Shown: positions 21,238 through 32,797 of the stretch, piece after piece | Layout: every line of letters begins with the position of its first letter | Numbering within the stretch: the first letter of the stretch is position 1 | From: Fulvia fulva | Lineage: Eukaryota > Ascomycota > Dothideomycetes > Mycosphaerellales > Mycosphaerellaceae | Direction: 5' to 3' | Assembly (NCBI RefSeq): GCF_020509005.1 | Contig: NC_063021.1 | Coordinates: 124,001 to 188,000 of the forward strand | Length of the DNA stretch: 64,000 bases | Notes under the pieces: generated by a model | The model's database searches: none | What the model saw: only the letters and a program-made list of their open reading frames with translations | What the model was told of the DNA's origin: nothing | Made by a program: the position numbers and the translations under genes

Positions 21238-23259
21238 TGAGGTCTTTGTCGTGAGGTGGTACCTGGTCAAAGATGCTGGGATGGTGATCTGCGTGTGAGA
21301 GATCACAACTCGAAACCATGGGGACACAGCACGTCTCGTTCGAGAGGTGGAACCTCTCCTGCCGTGCGTTTGTAAGCGAACGGATATCATATAAGAGCTG
21401 GCTCCGCGCTCAAGAGCGTGAGGTGGAGCCAGATGACCCTGGTGTTCCTGCAGCTCCCAGGCAGAAGATCCACAAAGCCTTCCGACCAAGCAACATGGAG
21501 CAACCACTCCCAAGCGGACAGACGCACCACGAACCATTCGGAACGATCGCTCAACTTTCGTCTAGCGTTACCCTCGATGTCCTCCACGACTTCGCAGTCG
21601 GTACGGACAGTCCTTTGAAGTCGCCAGTCATCGAGCTAGCCATGTCGGCGGCGGGAACCTCAGCCGGACTCTCCTTGCAGATAGCACTAGCGACGGCCGA
21701 AAGCCACAATGTGATGACCTGGTCATCCGGGTCAATCTTCACATCTTGCGGGCCAGACAAAGGATGCTCGTGGAGAGGGACGGATGACCTGCGGACAAAA
21801 AGCTGTGGTAATGGCAGGCGACGATGAAGGCCGTGTGTCATCGAAAGACGGTTGTGACGCGGGATGGAATCTTGAGTCTACTGCCAGAATATTGGCACGA
21901 GTGCGGTGAAGTGGCTTCTCTTCCTCGCAGGCCAAGAGGACAGAACCCGCACATGTGCCACACCATCTGTATAGTGAGTTGAAGGAAACGGGAGCGTGTC
22001 GTATGGACGGTACATTACCGGCCGAAGATGTCTCGTCGTGGGCGATTACTCACACAGCAAGTATGCGTTCAGGTCTGCAGCGTGGAGCGGACTAGCTTCA
22101 GAGGCACAGATTGTTTTGGACAATGACGCCTGGGCCATCGAAGTCCGCCATGGGAGATAATATGCCAGTGATGGTCCTCACAAGTGGTATGCGTCTCATC
22201 AGCCAAAAGCTCCCCAGTCGAGCGCCACTTCGTATCCTTTGACAGCACGATGGACTGGAAGTAAACGGCGTGACTCGCCCAACGCAGCAGCTCTCACATT
22301 CTCCGCCAAGCCTTGACCCTGTGGCAGTCTCCCACGTGGCAGCGCCGGGTATACTTTGACAGGCGATCCACTTTCGAAAGATCAACAGCTGAAGTAATCT
22401 CCACACACGGACTAAAGATGATGATTCTTGTTAGGTATCAGTGGTATCGCCCGGCTCGCCAACATCAGCTCAACGGATATGTGGGGTACACCGTTCTTGG
22501 CTTCCTGAGGTTCCGGTGGCGAGTGGTGGCTTGCCCAGACATAAAGCCATCGAAGCCCACGAGAGGGGTTGATGCTTGGTAGCAAAGACTCGGGACTTGA
22601 GAACGGTTTGCGCTATGCTGACTGATGAGTATCGCTACAGTGTGCTTCACATCTTCCGGTTTGGCTACGGTGGTTCGCGAGGGAACGCGAGGTTATGACT
22701 AGGACGATCGTGATAGCACTCGCAAGGCGCACTGCTAGCAGACGGCTTGGTCGCAACAATACTCTTGAACACTGTCACTGGCTCTGAAGCCTTTGTGGAC
22801 TTGGAAAAGCAGTGCGTTGCGAGCGACATGATTGCGTGTCTTTTAGTGCCAATACTCCTTCCTGCTATCACAAAGGTGACAAAGCCAACTCCTTGTCAGC
22901 CTGGCCCTGATATGCCTAGCGTAGGTCGAATGCTTTCACTGGTCTTGCCAGCACGTTGCTCGGCCGAGTACGGCAATAGTCATGCACTTCCTGTCGGCAA
23001 ATCACTTAGCACCTCTTGAATCCATCTACCGCCCGTCTCGATCTTTCGTGGCGTTCTGGGGCAATGTGGGGTTCCGTATCTGCTTCTTGGCCCGCATATG
23101 AAAATCTCAGGACGTGCTCTCTGGTTCTTATATCACCATCACTGTCTGCGCATGACGGTATCACGGCGTCTCTGGAAGTATCGTGTTGCTGGCCACGAGT
23201 AAAAGGGGTCGTCATTTCCTGCACCATCGACCCAAATATACGACAGGCGTCAGGTCGAC
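21238..23259. other. Two-kilobase region without a recognisable gene
   Basis: Frames of 65-170 codons occur on both strands (longest 21318-21827 plus and 22098-22406 minus), but they overlap, have odd amino-acid composition and show no domains, signal peptides or convincing introns. It may hold a decayed gene, non-coding transcripts or just the promoter of the MFS gene. I cannot support a feature. Confidence 0.35.
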
Positions 23260-25010
23260 ATGGCCACCAAGGACGAGATCACCCGCGTCGAGACTGCAAT
23301 GGCGGTCAACGATAACGAGCTGCACCAAATCCCAACAATCGAAATCGACAATTACAACGGCCTCACCCTCAAAGCCTCCCTTGTCTACACCTCCCTACTC
23401 TTCGTTTCAATCTGCCAACTCTGGACCGTCGTCGGCTCTGGTGCCTTCTCCCGCGACATTGCCACCTCCTTTAACCGCCCCACCGACGCCGTCTGGATGT
23501 CGCAGACACTAGTCATTACCGTCATCGTCCTGGGCCCGTTCATCTCCCAGGGTGCTGATCTGTGGGGGCGAAAATGGTTCCTTTGCGGTCTGACGGGGCT
23601 GGGCGCTGTTGGGAGTGTTATTACCGGTCGAGCGGATTCTATGGAGATGGCGATTGGGGGGCAGGTTATTACGGCGTTGTCGCTGGGAAATCAGACGTTG
23701 CTGTATGCCATTGCGTCGGAGATTCTGCCAAGGAGGTTCAGACCGGGAGCGCAAGCGGGTATTACGGGTTCGGGAGGGTTGGGGGCGATTTTGGCGTTGT
23801 TGGCGGGGTCGTATGTGGTTAAGGAGTACACGGAAGGCTGGAGGATCGTGTTCTACATTGCGGCGGCTCTGTTGGGCGTGTCGGCGATTACCTGCGTCAT
23901 CTTCTACAACCCACCACCGAGAGCTCTGCAACAGACTCTGAGCCAGAAAGAGAAGCTGGGTCGAATCGACTGGCCTGCTTTCGGACTACTCGCCATCGGT
24001 GTTACACTCCTATCCATCGGCCTATCCTGGGGCCAAAACCCATACCCCTGGAAATCCGCTCGCGTCCTCGGTCCTCTGGTAGTCGGTATAGTGTTCCTCC
24101 TGGCCTTCGCCGTACACCAGACGGTGCTCAAAAAGAACGGCATCATACACCACACTCTCTTCAAGCAAGACCGGAACTTCGCCCTAGCATTGGGCTGCAT
24201 CTTCGCAGATGGCATGATCTTCTGGGCCGGCAACAACTACTACCCCTTCCAAGCTTCCGTCCTGTACGAAACAGACCCAGTCCGAGTCGGCTTGATGTTT
24301 GCCATCGCCTTCATCACAGCCATCTTCGCATCGGTCGCTTGTGCGATTTACTCTTCCTCCTTCAAGGATGTGAGAGGACCTCTGGTAGCGTCGTTTGCCT
24401 CGTTTTGTATCTTCAATGTCCTCATGGCTACGATCAAGACTGGGCAAGTAGCGATAGCTTGGGCATATCCCATCTTCCTGGGTATTGGACTGGGTTTTAG
24501 CTTGACTTCGCTGGTCACGATAGCTCAGCTCAGCACGCCGCCAAACCTGGTCGCTGTCGCTACTGGGCTGATTATCGCCGCTCGCTCGCTGGGTGGTTCG
24601 ATTGGTCTTGGTATCTTCACAGCGATCCTCAACTCTGCGATCGCTGGGAAGCTGCCGGCAAAGATTGCAGCGGCTGTGGTACCTCTAGGTCTCAACCCTC
24701 AGGCGCTTCCGCTGTTCATTGGGGCTCTCGCTGCGCATAATGATGCTGCGCTGTTCGCCGTGCCTGGAGTGTCGCCTCAGATCATTGGAGCTGGCGTACA
24801 AGCTCTTCAGCAAGCATACCTGGAGTCTTTCCGCGGCGTATGGATTGCTGCAGCTGTGGTGTCTTTCGTCACCATGATCGGTACGTCTCTTCTCATATCC
24901 CAAGAACTCCTGCTAACGCTTTCTTAGTATCCTGTTTCTTCGTCAACCCAAAGCCCAGCTTTACTATGCATGTCGATGCCCCTCTGGAAGCAGATTCGAA
25001 AGAGATATGA
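23260..25010 (+). CDS. MFS transporter, TRI12-type efflux pump
   Basis: Two exons (23260-24880 and 24928-25010; 47-nt intron GTACGT...CTTAG with branch GCTAAC) encode 567 residues. After a polar N-terminus of about 40 residues come some 12-14 hydrophobic helices. The loop between helices 2 and 3 reads GADLWGRKWF, the MFS G-x-x-x-D-x-x-G-R-K/R signature. A later segment EILPRRFRPGAQAG and GWRIVFYIAAALLG match the fungal TRI12/siderophore-drug antiporter group. The cytosolic tail is short (SFTMHVDAPLEAD). It likely sits in the plasma membrane and exports a toxic compound or moves siderophores by proton antiport; the substrate is unknown and no biosynthetic gene lies next to it. Its end is 97 bp from the end of the convergent DUF218 gene. 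Confidence 0.9.
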
Positions 25011-25107
25011 GTGGTGGGAGTCGTGTGTACATAGGAATATGTAGTTTCACCAGAGGCTCTCGTGGAGTGTTGCGCACCTCTCCCACTGATTCACAGCGGC
25101 ATCCACT

Positions 25108-26259
25108 CTACGGATCCAACGGATCAATAGGATCAACCACCTCATTCCTCCCATTAGGCCTCCACTCGACCGCAAAGTCCCCAATCTTCGGCCCAACATC
25201 TCCAGTCACATATCCCAGCTCCCTCACACACCTCGCTGCAAAACTCTCACTCGCGATATCATTCCTCTGACTCTTATCCGAGATTATTAGGACCGGCTTA
25301 TCCGTCGGCACACCTAGCACCTTCAGCGTTCTGGCAGTGTTGCGTAGATTCGTGGTGGTGTGTCTCGCATTCGGCTCAAGGGCAATGGAAGCGTTGTCCA
25401 TGCGGTATTGGTCGATGAGCCAACGTCCCATCTCTAGGCCTTCGTTGTAGATCGTCTTGTTGGGGTGGACGTTGCCGCCTGATGGAATGAGGAAGGGTGC
25501 GACGCCGCCTTTGTTGAACTCCGCTACTGCGATGCGGAGGCGTGTCTTGCCCAGGAAGGAAAGTGGGACGCCGTAGATTTCTGGACCGAAGCCGGGGATC
25601 AGGATGGCGGAGTAGTTGTAGTTGCTCCAGTCGAGGGTCTTGGCTTTCGTGAGAGCTGGGGCGTTTTGGCGCTGCCAGAGGTCGGGAAAGTAGAGGACGT
25701 TGTCGCGGTCGTTGGCATCGAGAAGTGTCAGGCCAATGTCGATGGCGTCGCAGGGTGGAGTCTTGATGGAGGTGGGTTCGGTCAGCTGGTAGGTTCGGAG
25801 AGTCTCCAGGAATAGCTTGTAGTCGGGAGAGTTCGCCGGGTACGAGATGGCATGGATCTCCGGATAGAGTGGCTCAGTGCCGTTTCCATACACTTCCAGT
25901 AGACGGTTGGTGGCATTGACATACTGCGGCCAGACTTGAAGTAGCGAGGCCGGAGCACTACTGGCATTCAGGGCGCCGGTCAAGATCCGCTGGTCGTTGC
26001 TATTGATCTTGATAGCCTCGATGATGCACGCTGGCTCGGGTGTGCAGCCTATACTCTGAGCGAGACGATCCTGTCGTGTATTCCGGAGATTGTCGATCGT
26101 CTGTTGCACACTATGCGGCCATGCTTTACTGTTATTGCTCCAGAACTTTGTCAGCTCCGGGAATAGTCGCTGCGCAAGAGCTGCTTCGAAAGCTGGAGCT
26201 GTTGAGTTTCCCGCCAGAGCAGCACTTCCAAGCGTCAAGCATATGCCAAGCGACCACAT
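25108..26259 (-). CDS. Secreted DUF218 (YdcF/SanA-like) protein
   Basis: A single exon of 383 residues. Residues 1-16 (MWSLGICLTLGSAALA) form a signal peptide. The DUF218 fold covers about 215-345: ILIPGFGPEIYG (219-230), IAVAEFNKGG, FLIPSGGNVHP (256-266), an acidic Glu273, LEPNARHTTTNLRNT (294-308) and PVLIISDKSQR. At least eight N-x-S/T sites (for example Asn18, 42, 98, 115, 126, 215, 267, 289) suggest a glycosylated secreted or vacuolar protein. Bacterial relatives act in envelope physiology; the fungal function is not known to me. The C-terminus (EVVDPIDPLDP) is a short Asp-Pro repeat. The gene is tail-to-tail with the MFS gene. Confidence 0.85.
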   Translation of the reverse strand: MWSLGICLTLGSAALAGNSTAPAFEAALAQRLFPELTKFWSNNSKAWPHSVQQTIDNLRNTRQDRLAQSIGCTPEPACIIEAIKINSNDQRILTGALNASSAPASLLQVWPQYVNATNRLLEVYGNGTEPLYPEIHAISYPANSPDYKLFLETLRTYQLTEPTSIKTPPCDAIDIGLTLLDANDRDNVLYFPDLWQRQNAPALTKAKTLDWSNYNYSAILIPGFGPEIYGVPLSFLGKTRLRIAVAEFNKGGVAPFLIPSGGNVHPNKTIYNEGLEMGRWLIDQYRMDNASIALEPNARHTTTNLRNTARTLKVLGVPTDKPVLIISDKSQRNDIASESFAARCVRELGYVTGDVGPKIGDFAVEWRPNGRNEVVDPIDPLDP

Positions 26260-26957
26260 CTTGTTAGTACAACTACTATATCATATTTCTCCTGCAGACA
26301 CGACAGGCCAATACTTGTATGTCCAAAGGTACTGACGTCACGAACTCACGTTCTGCTGCCAAGGCAGTCATTGGCTGCAAGGCGAATCCTGCGGGCCGTT
26401 AGAGGCTGCCGGTCAACAAGACAAGTTCTGCAAGGTCTTGCCAGTATTGAATCGGTATTGATAGCAGTTTGGCATGTGGCTTCGCCAGGGTGTCAGTCAA
26501 GCCAACATCGTTGGGGGATATGTGGTAGCCTACCTTACGAGCCGTAATGTACGTGTCGGCACAGCGTGCATGACAGGATATGCGATCCTACGACAGCATA
26601 TATCGTTTCGAAGAGATGTAGCGGGAGACCATGCTCTTTGACATAGGCGGCATTCCAACATGCTCTGAGCGAAAGATGCCCAAGCTGTTGCGATCTAAGC
26701 CAGAGGTTTCTGGAAGATTGAGAGGGCTTGACACCGATTCGGTCGTGAAGCGTGGATAACCTCTCCCGGATGTTGCATCTCGGTGGTCCGGTCCTTCCTA
26801 AATGATGCTTCATTCGTGTGCCATATTTGATGATTGGGCTCAATGTCTGATTCTCTCGGCCAAGGTGTGACTGACTCTCGGACTCCGGCGTTGGCCTCGA
26901 TCGTGCCCTTGGGTATCCTGACTTGAGGACGCCATTTGCCCAATGTTCTTGCCCACC
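26260..26957. other. Intergenic region, no supported gene
   Basis: Lies upstream of the secreted DUF218 gene and at the 3' end of SNU23. Two overlapping minus-strand frames (26535-26843, 26695-26964) have no domain and include non-ATG starts. Confidence 0.45.
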
Positions 26958-27599
26958 TCAACATATGACCCCATCATTCTCCATCTTCACCTCCTGATGT
27001 CCCATCCCATCCTTCGTCTTCCTTCTCTTCGCATTCCTCTTCTGCCTCTTCTCCTCCCGCTCCCTCTCCTCCTGCTCCTTCGCAACCTCAATCCTCGTAC
27101 CCAGATCCACCACCTCCCTCGCCTTCTCCTCTTCCCGCTTCCTCTTCAAATACTCAAACCGCTCCTGCACTTCCTCCAACGTCGCCCGTCTCACCTCCCC
27201 ACTCTTCCCCGTCGCGAGCAAATGCTGCTTACTGTTCAGATGCTCCACCCACTGCAAGTTATCCTTGAACGTCAGGTCGCAGGCCTCACAGTAGAACCCG
27301 GCGCTCTTTCCGCGCTTTCCTTGGCCTGCGCCGGCTACGACGAGGGTGGTCTTGCCGACTTGCTCAGCGACATTCAGACGGGCTTGACGCGCTTCGGTGT
27401 CGTGGGTGTCGGTGGGTGTCGAGGCGCGGCGAATGTACTTCTTGCCGGCGAGAGCTGCTTCGTGGCGCGCTTTGCCCTCTTCCTTGATCTTGACATCGCG
27501 GTCTTTCGCTTTGGCGGCGTAGGCGTCGCGGTCCCATGTTTTGCGGAAGGAGGTGTCGCTGGCCTTTTTATCGCCGTATGCGCCCTGTTTTGACGACAT
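26958..27599 (-). CDS. SNU23: U4/U6.U5 tri-snRNP zinc-finger protein SNU23 (ZMAT2 family)
   Basis: An intronless frame of 213 residues from ATG 27599. The N-terminus (FRKTWDRDAYAAKAKDRD) is the family's usual opening. A U1-type C2H2 finger occupies about 102-127: FYCEACDLTFKDNLQWVEH and SKQH, with Cys104, Cys107, His120 and His126. It is followed by a long charged helix (EEVQERFEYLKRKREEEK) and a basic tail (KRQKRNAKRRKTKDG). Snu23 joins the spliceosomal B complex near the 5' splice site with Prp38. It is expected in the nucleus and is probably important for growth. Its start is 55 bp from the start of a divergent F-box-like gene. Confidence 0.93.
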   Translation of the reverse strand: MSSKQGAYGDKKASDTSFRKTWDRDAYAAKAKDRDVKIKEEGKARHEAALAGKKYIRRASTPTDTHDTEARQARLNVAEQVGKTTLVVAGAGQGKRGKSAGFYCEACDLTFKDNLQWVEHLNSKQHLLATGKSGEVRRATLEEVQERFEYLKRKREEEKAREVVDLGTRIEVAKEQEEREREEKRQKRNAKRRKTKDGMGHQEVKMENDGVIC

Positions 27600-27654
27600 C
27601 GTGGGCCGTGTTGTGTGGGAGAATGAGTGAGAGGAAGGTGGAAGGTGAGATGGT

Positions 27655-28496
27655 ATGATGGAAGGTGGGTCAAAGTTATGGCTTACTCAGCTAAGAATTG
27701 GTGGGCTGTCACACTCTTGTGCTACTTTGGAGAGCTGTAATGCAACACACTTCCCTATCTCCCTTTCACTTCGGCACCTCATTCACCATGATGTGCCCGA
27801 GAGTTCGTTCTCTGGTAACGATCACCAAAAAGGTTGTGATATCAATCCCCAAGACGACTCGCACCTCTTTTCACTCCCCGCCGAACTACGAGTACAAATC
27901 TGGTCATACGCCCTGCACGTCCCGCCACATGAAGACAGTCGATATGGCATAGCATTACTACACACGCCGCGACATTTGTCCAGTGACTCTGCGCTATCAC
28001 TCCTCGCCAACTGCAAGCTCATCAACCAAAACGCAGCCGGTATCTTCTACCGCGATCATCGTCTGGTCATACAAGGCACATCTCCAAAACCGCTTCACAG
28101 CGAACCCCCCCTTTCGCCACTGGTTTCCTTGACATCACGTCCACAGCCCGTCTGTCAGAGATCCGACAACTGACCGTCCGACTGGCAGCGGTGGAAGAAA
28201 TCATCATGATCTGCGCGAGGCTTCCACATTTCTGTCCAAAGCTGACAACGCTACGCTTCCTGCTGCCGTATCGCCTCGCGTACTCCTTTATGGATACCAT
28301 CATGGACGAGTTCCACGACGTCAAGGCTGCAATCGGCACGCTTACCACTAACGAGGAACTGTGGGTCAGGGGGTCGGAGGAACACGAGCCGTGGTGTTGG
28401 GAGGAAGACGTTGTTGGGCCTAGTAGCCGATCACATGTGCCTGAATCTTCAAGCTGCGCTGCCGCGGCGTGTGACTGCGAAGACGAACGTTCGTGA
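27655..28496 (+). pseudogene. F-box-like fungal protein gene with one frameshift
   Basis: The frame from ATG 27655 reaches LFSLPAELRVQIWSYAL, LLHTPRHLSSDSALSLLANC and GIFYRDHRLVIQGTSP, typical of the fungal LPAEL/F-box-like family, then runs into an unrelated reading and stops at 28171. From about 28112 the next frame continues sensibly: FATGFLDITSTARLSEIRQL, TVRLAAVEEIIMICARLPHF and CPKLTTLRFLLPYRLAYSF to a stop at 28496. The switch falls at a run of seven C (28105-28111); one more C would restore continuity. It may be a true frameshift mutation or a sequencing error in the homopolymer. No intron fits. It shares a 55-bp divergent promoter with SNU23. Confidence 0.65.
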
Positions 28497-29075
28497 CGTA
28501 TTAGGGGCTGTTTGGCGTTCCATCTTGTGTCGGTGTGCTTAGGATGCGTGCACGGCTTGCTGAACTGAATTGGCATTAAACGGTCGTAACACGATAACAT
28601 TCTATAGGACTGGAAATCCGATGCTGCAAAATCAATAAGGGCTTGACATGCTCGTCGACTTCAGCATCGGAAGGCAGACGGCTAGCAGACATGCCATTTG
28701 TGGCAACATGATGTCAGCAGCCAATCCCACAACGTTCCATCGCATCTCTGTATCCGCTGAATGCGGCTTGGGTCGCATCAGAGGATGGTTGCATGCGACT
28801 TATGAAGACCCATGAGCAGTCCAGAGACAAGCAAGAGAGAGGATCAAGAACCTCACAAACAAGCACATGTCGGCGAAAAGAAGGTTTGGTGGGGAAAGTT
28901 CCAGGCGTTGCGATGTGCAAAGTGAATGGCGCGCTACTACACACTATTGCCGAGGGAATAGTAGAGGGGACTGGAAGCCAACGTTCGCAACAACACCTTG
29001 ACTATTGATGAGCATATCAATATTTGTTAATACCGTAACACATCAAGGCCAACAGAAAAGTACAATATCGCCAAC
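28497..29075. other. Intergenic region, no supported gene
   Basis: Short shadow frames only. The right end is the promoter and 5' leader of the MAPEG gene (AATACCGTAACACATCAAGGCC). Confidence 0.45.
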
Positions 29076-29636
29076 ATGCCCACCAACCTCGGCCTCGGCC
29101 TGAACCCGCTCCTACAGGTACATCCGATCCACCACCTCCTTCCACCTCACTTCCTATACTAACCTATGAGAAAATCAGCCCGTCACAGTCCTAGCAGGCT
29201 GGACCTTCGTAATGCAAGCCTGGATGCACACGACCCGCATCTTTGCCATCGGCAAATACAACGTCTCCATCGACGCAGGCAAACTCAACGCCGACTTGGA
29301 GGCCAAAGTGCCCAACAGCATCCAGGCTATCGCTCACAACTACAACCATCTCCACGAGCAGCCGACTGTCTTCTATGCTGTTGCCTTAGCCCTAGCGATG
29401 GCGGACGATCGTCATGATTACACGCTCAATGCGGCGTGGACGTATGTCGGGATTAGGGTTTTGCATTCGTTGTATCAAGTTTATGTTAATGAAGTTTTGG
29501 TAAGTTTGAGCTGCGGAGAATGATAGAGGTGCAGTCGCTGATGCAGTGTGGGTAGACACGATTCCAGATCTTTGCGAGCAGCTCGGTGGTTGTTGCGGGG
29601 TTGACTGCTCGGCTTGCGACGATTGTGTTTGCGTGA
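29076..29636 (+). CDS. MAPEG-family membrane protein, three exons
   Basis: Exon 1 (29076-29117, MPTNLGLGLNPLLQ), a 61-nt intron with branch TACTAAC, exon 2 (29179-29499), a 56-nt intron (29500-29555) and exon 3 (29556-29636, TRFQIFASSSVVVAGLTARL) give 147 residues. Four hydrophobic segments are visible: PVTVLAGWTFVMQAWMHTTR; TVFYAVALALAM; WTYVGIRVLHSLYQ; and the last exon. The conserved MAPEG block reads AHNYNHLHEQPTVFY, with Asn and Glu-Gln-Pro in the usual order. The family includes glutathione transferases and leukotriene synthases of the endoplasmic reticulum; the substrate in fungi is generally unknown. It is the last host gene before the transposon block and shows no RIP damage. Confidence 0.85.
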
Positions 29637-30134
29637 GCTGTGGATGGAAGGACGAAGAGCCGCCTGGCTGCATAATGTTTATTGTAAGATCGTGCACATC
29701 AAACCAAGCCTTCCACGCATGAGGCGTTGCTGTCGGCTGTGCTCACTCTGCATTTCGCGTCTCTGGTCATGGCATTGCGGCGATCCATTGTACGGATCCC
29801 AAGACACGGAATGCGCGATCTCAGCAGTGGAGACATGGAGAATCGTCCAGTGGAAGCCAGGTTGTGTTGTGACATCCCACGCGATCCAGGCTGTCTCAGG
29901 CTCCGGAGATGTGATGCTAGACTTGGAAAGGCGTCACATCCGCTTTCACGAGCAAGGTCTGAGTGCCGTGAGATAGAAGTCTTCCCCGCAACGTGCACTC
30001 ACCACATTAAGAGAACCTAGGGTCCTGGAACCGCGTGATATTACGGTATAGTAGATAGCAGCGTGTTAGGCACCGTGTTAGGGGCTATTACGTAATAGTA
30101 TTAGCTTATATTATATATATACCGTATTGCCTTA
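29637..30134. other. Boundary between gene space and the transposon block
   Basis: Up to about 30,020 the sequence has normal dinucleotide use with no supported gene. From about 30,030 the words TATAG, CTATA and TAGTA dominate and CA/TG are rare. No target duplication or terminus is visible at the switch, so the outermost element is not identified. 30,135 is the first definable element end. Confidence 0.6.
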
Positions 30135-31999
30135 ACGTATTTTACTACCGAGCGGGCTATACTACCGAGCTAGCTACTTTTACTAAGAACTATACTACTT
30201 CTACTTTAATTACGACGGTATCTTAATACGACGACATCCTATAGAATCGTTACTAGGAGGACAATTCCTCTTTAGATTCTTTGCTATCTAGTAAGTCTAC
30301 TTAATAGGTACGTACGTTATACCCCGACTCGCTATATCGCTTATAGCGTCGTAGCCTTAGTACTAGCCGAACACTATCTAGCGACTCTCTACTCACTTCC
30401 TACCTCCTAGTATCCTCTAGAGGTATTAATTACGACGCCTTATCGAAGGTTAGAGACCCTCTAGACTAAATATACTTACGCTTTCGTGCTTTCCGCTATA
30501 TAAAGGCCTCGTTAGACTTACGTAGCTTACTAATCTCGCTTCGTATAAGAGCTATCTAATACGCTGTCTCTCTACTCCCTTTTATAAGCTAATGTACCCC
30601 TTCCTATAACGAGTTTAGCAATAAACCTGCCCGGGCACGCATTTTGTTCGTTACTAGTGTCGATTAAGAGTCGAATTCTTTTATAGTTTGTAGTATCTTC
30701 GACTTCTAAGGGGTAGAGTCCGGAGCTAGAGGGGTTAGCGTATATAGCTTGATATTAAGCTTATCTATTACTACCTATAGATTAAATAGAACTAAACTAG
30801 CGCCTCTAAAGCTCGATAGGATGTTCTCCTGTCTAAATATAGCGTTATAGGCTACCCGGAAGGCGCGTAGAAACTCTACTTTATCGATATAAGTAATATG
30901 CTAGCGTGCTAAGCCCGAGAGCTAAGTACCGTATACCTTCTTTAAAGGCAAATAGCAACCTTTATCTAATAGCTAGAGTAAGTACAATACGTACGATAGT
31001 ATATATAGGGCCAAGATCTTATATTCCTTATATAGATTCTAGAATGCCTTCGAGTTATAGCTCTCGTAGCCACTAATAATAAGTAGTCTCTATGCCCTAG
31101 TCGTACGAGCTATAGTATACTTCTAAAAATGCTCTAGCTACCGTATACCGAACTTATTATTAGTCTAGCCGTTCTCTATTAGCCCGATTATCTAGTCTAG
31201 ACCCAAGTTGCCGTCTTAGTACTAGGTACTAATGTGCTATTTACCTATAAGGATAACGTAGAGTAGGAGCGCTATTCCGTCTATATAGATAGTCTTAATC
31301 ACTATTACCTAGTCTTTATTACCCTATTAAACGACCTTCCTCTTTCTACTACGCCTTTCTAAACCCGTAACGACGCTCTAAGACGTAATAATACCTATTA
31401 TAAACCCTATCTCGCCGAAGTTATAGGTGTCCTAGTTAAGGATATATACTTCTCCTTTATATTACGTATAAGTAAGAACTACTTCTCGATAACGTCTAGA
31501 TCTTCTATTAGGGCTCGCTAATGATCGTATCTACGTGTTATACGTACCTTTAGCTCACGATACCGCCTAATAAACCTGTCTGTCTAATTAAGACTAGCGG
31601 GCTTAAGACCCTTCTCTTATAGTAACAAATCAGCTATTACCCGTATACTAGCCTTTAATAGCGGGAAACCTCTAAGATCTAGCTCGTATATATACTCAAG
31701 TATCACCCTCTCTTCTAGCTCTATAAGCTTCTTCGAACTAGGCTTATAGTTATCCCGAGGAGGTCGTCTATTCAATCGATACCCTAGTATAGTTCGAGAC
31801 GCGTCGTATACCTTTATAGTAAGTCGATTCGTGATTATCGCGTCGCGTTTCGTAGCCTAGATAGCTAAGGTCAGTTTGGCCTCGTTTAAAGACAATATAC
31901 GCTATAATAGTAGTTATATAGCTATATCTATAGAAGTGGTATAGTTCTTAGCAAAAGTGGCCCGCTCGGTAGTATAGCCCGCTCGTTAGTAAAGTACGT
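30135..31999 (-). mobile_element. Full-length pogo-like (Tc1/mariner) DNA transposon, RIP-damaged
   Basis: Bounded by about 70-bp terminal inverted repeats beginning ACGTAYTTTACTAMCGAGC, each with an internal tandem copy of CTACCGAGCGGGC, and flanked by TA (30133-30134 and 32000-32001), the expected target duplication. The minus strand carries a broken transposase in order: a helix-turn-helix region (ending near GRPPR-like sequence), the block YNFGEIGF at about 31,405-31,430 where DETGF is expected, SGYESYNS, LLQLLDKGCYLPLKKVYG and HITYIDKVEFLRAF. Stops are mostly TAG at Trp or Gln positions. It is inactive. The left TIR has extra changes (CTAGCTAC for CGGGCTAC). Confidence 0.85.
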
Positions 32000-32001
32000 T
32001 A

Positions 32002-32797
32002 ATAGCGAACAAGCGTAAGCCTATATTAAGATACGCGATCGGCGATAAGGTTTAGCTAGATACTAGAAACATCCGTACTCGACGGCCCTATAAGAAACTT
32101 GACTATAAGAATATAGGTCCCTTTATAATTACCCGTAAGATTAATATAGACGTGTACGAGCTCGACCTATAGGAAAGTATACGTATATACCCGAGGTTCT
32201 ATACTAGCGTACTACGCCTAGTAAACGACGACCTATTCCCTAATTAAAGCTAAGGTTAACTACTTATCGAGGCCTCTAAAGGCAATAGCGAGGAGCTAGA
32301 TAAATACGCGGTGAAGGCGATTATAGATAGTAGATAGACTAGTAGAGCTAAGATATATATAAAGTATACCGTCCGTTAGGAAGGTAGTACTATTATAGAA
32401 GTGCCTTATAGCAAATTAAAAGGTAGTGCCGAGGAAGCGATAGCATATTATTATTTTAAGAACCTATTAGCGGCCGGTCTACTACCTAGATAGCGTAAGC
32501 CTAAAGGTTAGATATTAGACGACCTAGACATCGTTACCAATAGTCGACCCTACGACGCCCGCGTAATATAGATATAACTTAAGGTAAGCTAAGGCTTAAT
32601 ATATAGTTAGCTTATCTAAGGTATACTACGGTATAATATAGACTCGACTTAAGGCTTACTACGGTAAGATATATAGTCTCTCTACGGTTAACCCGACGTA
32701 AGCTAGCGCTTCCTAATAGTACGGTTCTTCCTTATAGATATACCCCGCGGCGATATATTTCCGCGTACGAGGGTGTACGGCGGTTTAAGAGGGGGGG
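32002..32797 (+). mobile_element. Gypsy/Ty3 retrotransposon 3' end
   Basis: With stops read through, the plus strand shows the integrase C-terminus ([53 protein letters not shown]) followed by a chromodomain-like segment (YAVKAIIDSR...IYIKYT...STIIEVPYSKLKGSAEEA). A purine run GAGGGGGGG at 32790-32797 is the polypurine tract just before the LTR. The rest of the element is missing; the pogo element abuts its left side. Confidence 0.75.

Noticed and set aside
23260..26259. MFS pump plus secreted DUF218 protein as part of a secondary-metabolite cluster
   Set aside because: No polyketide synthase, peptide synthetase, terpene synthase or cluster regulator lies within the window.
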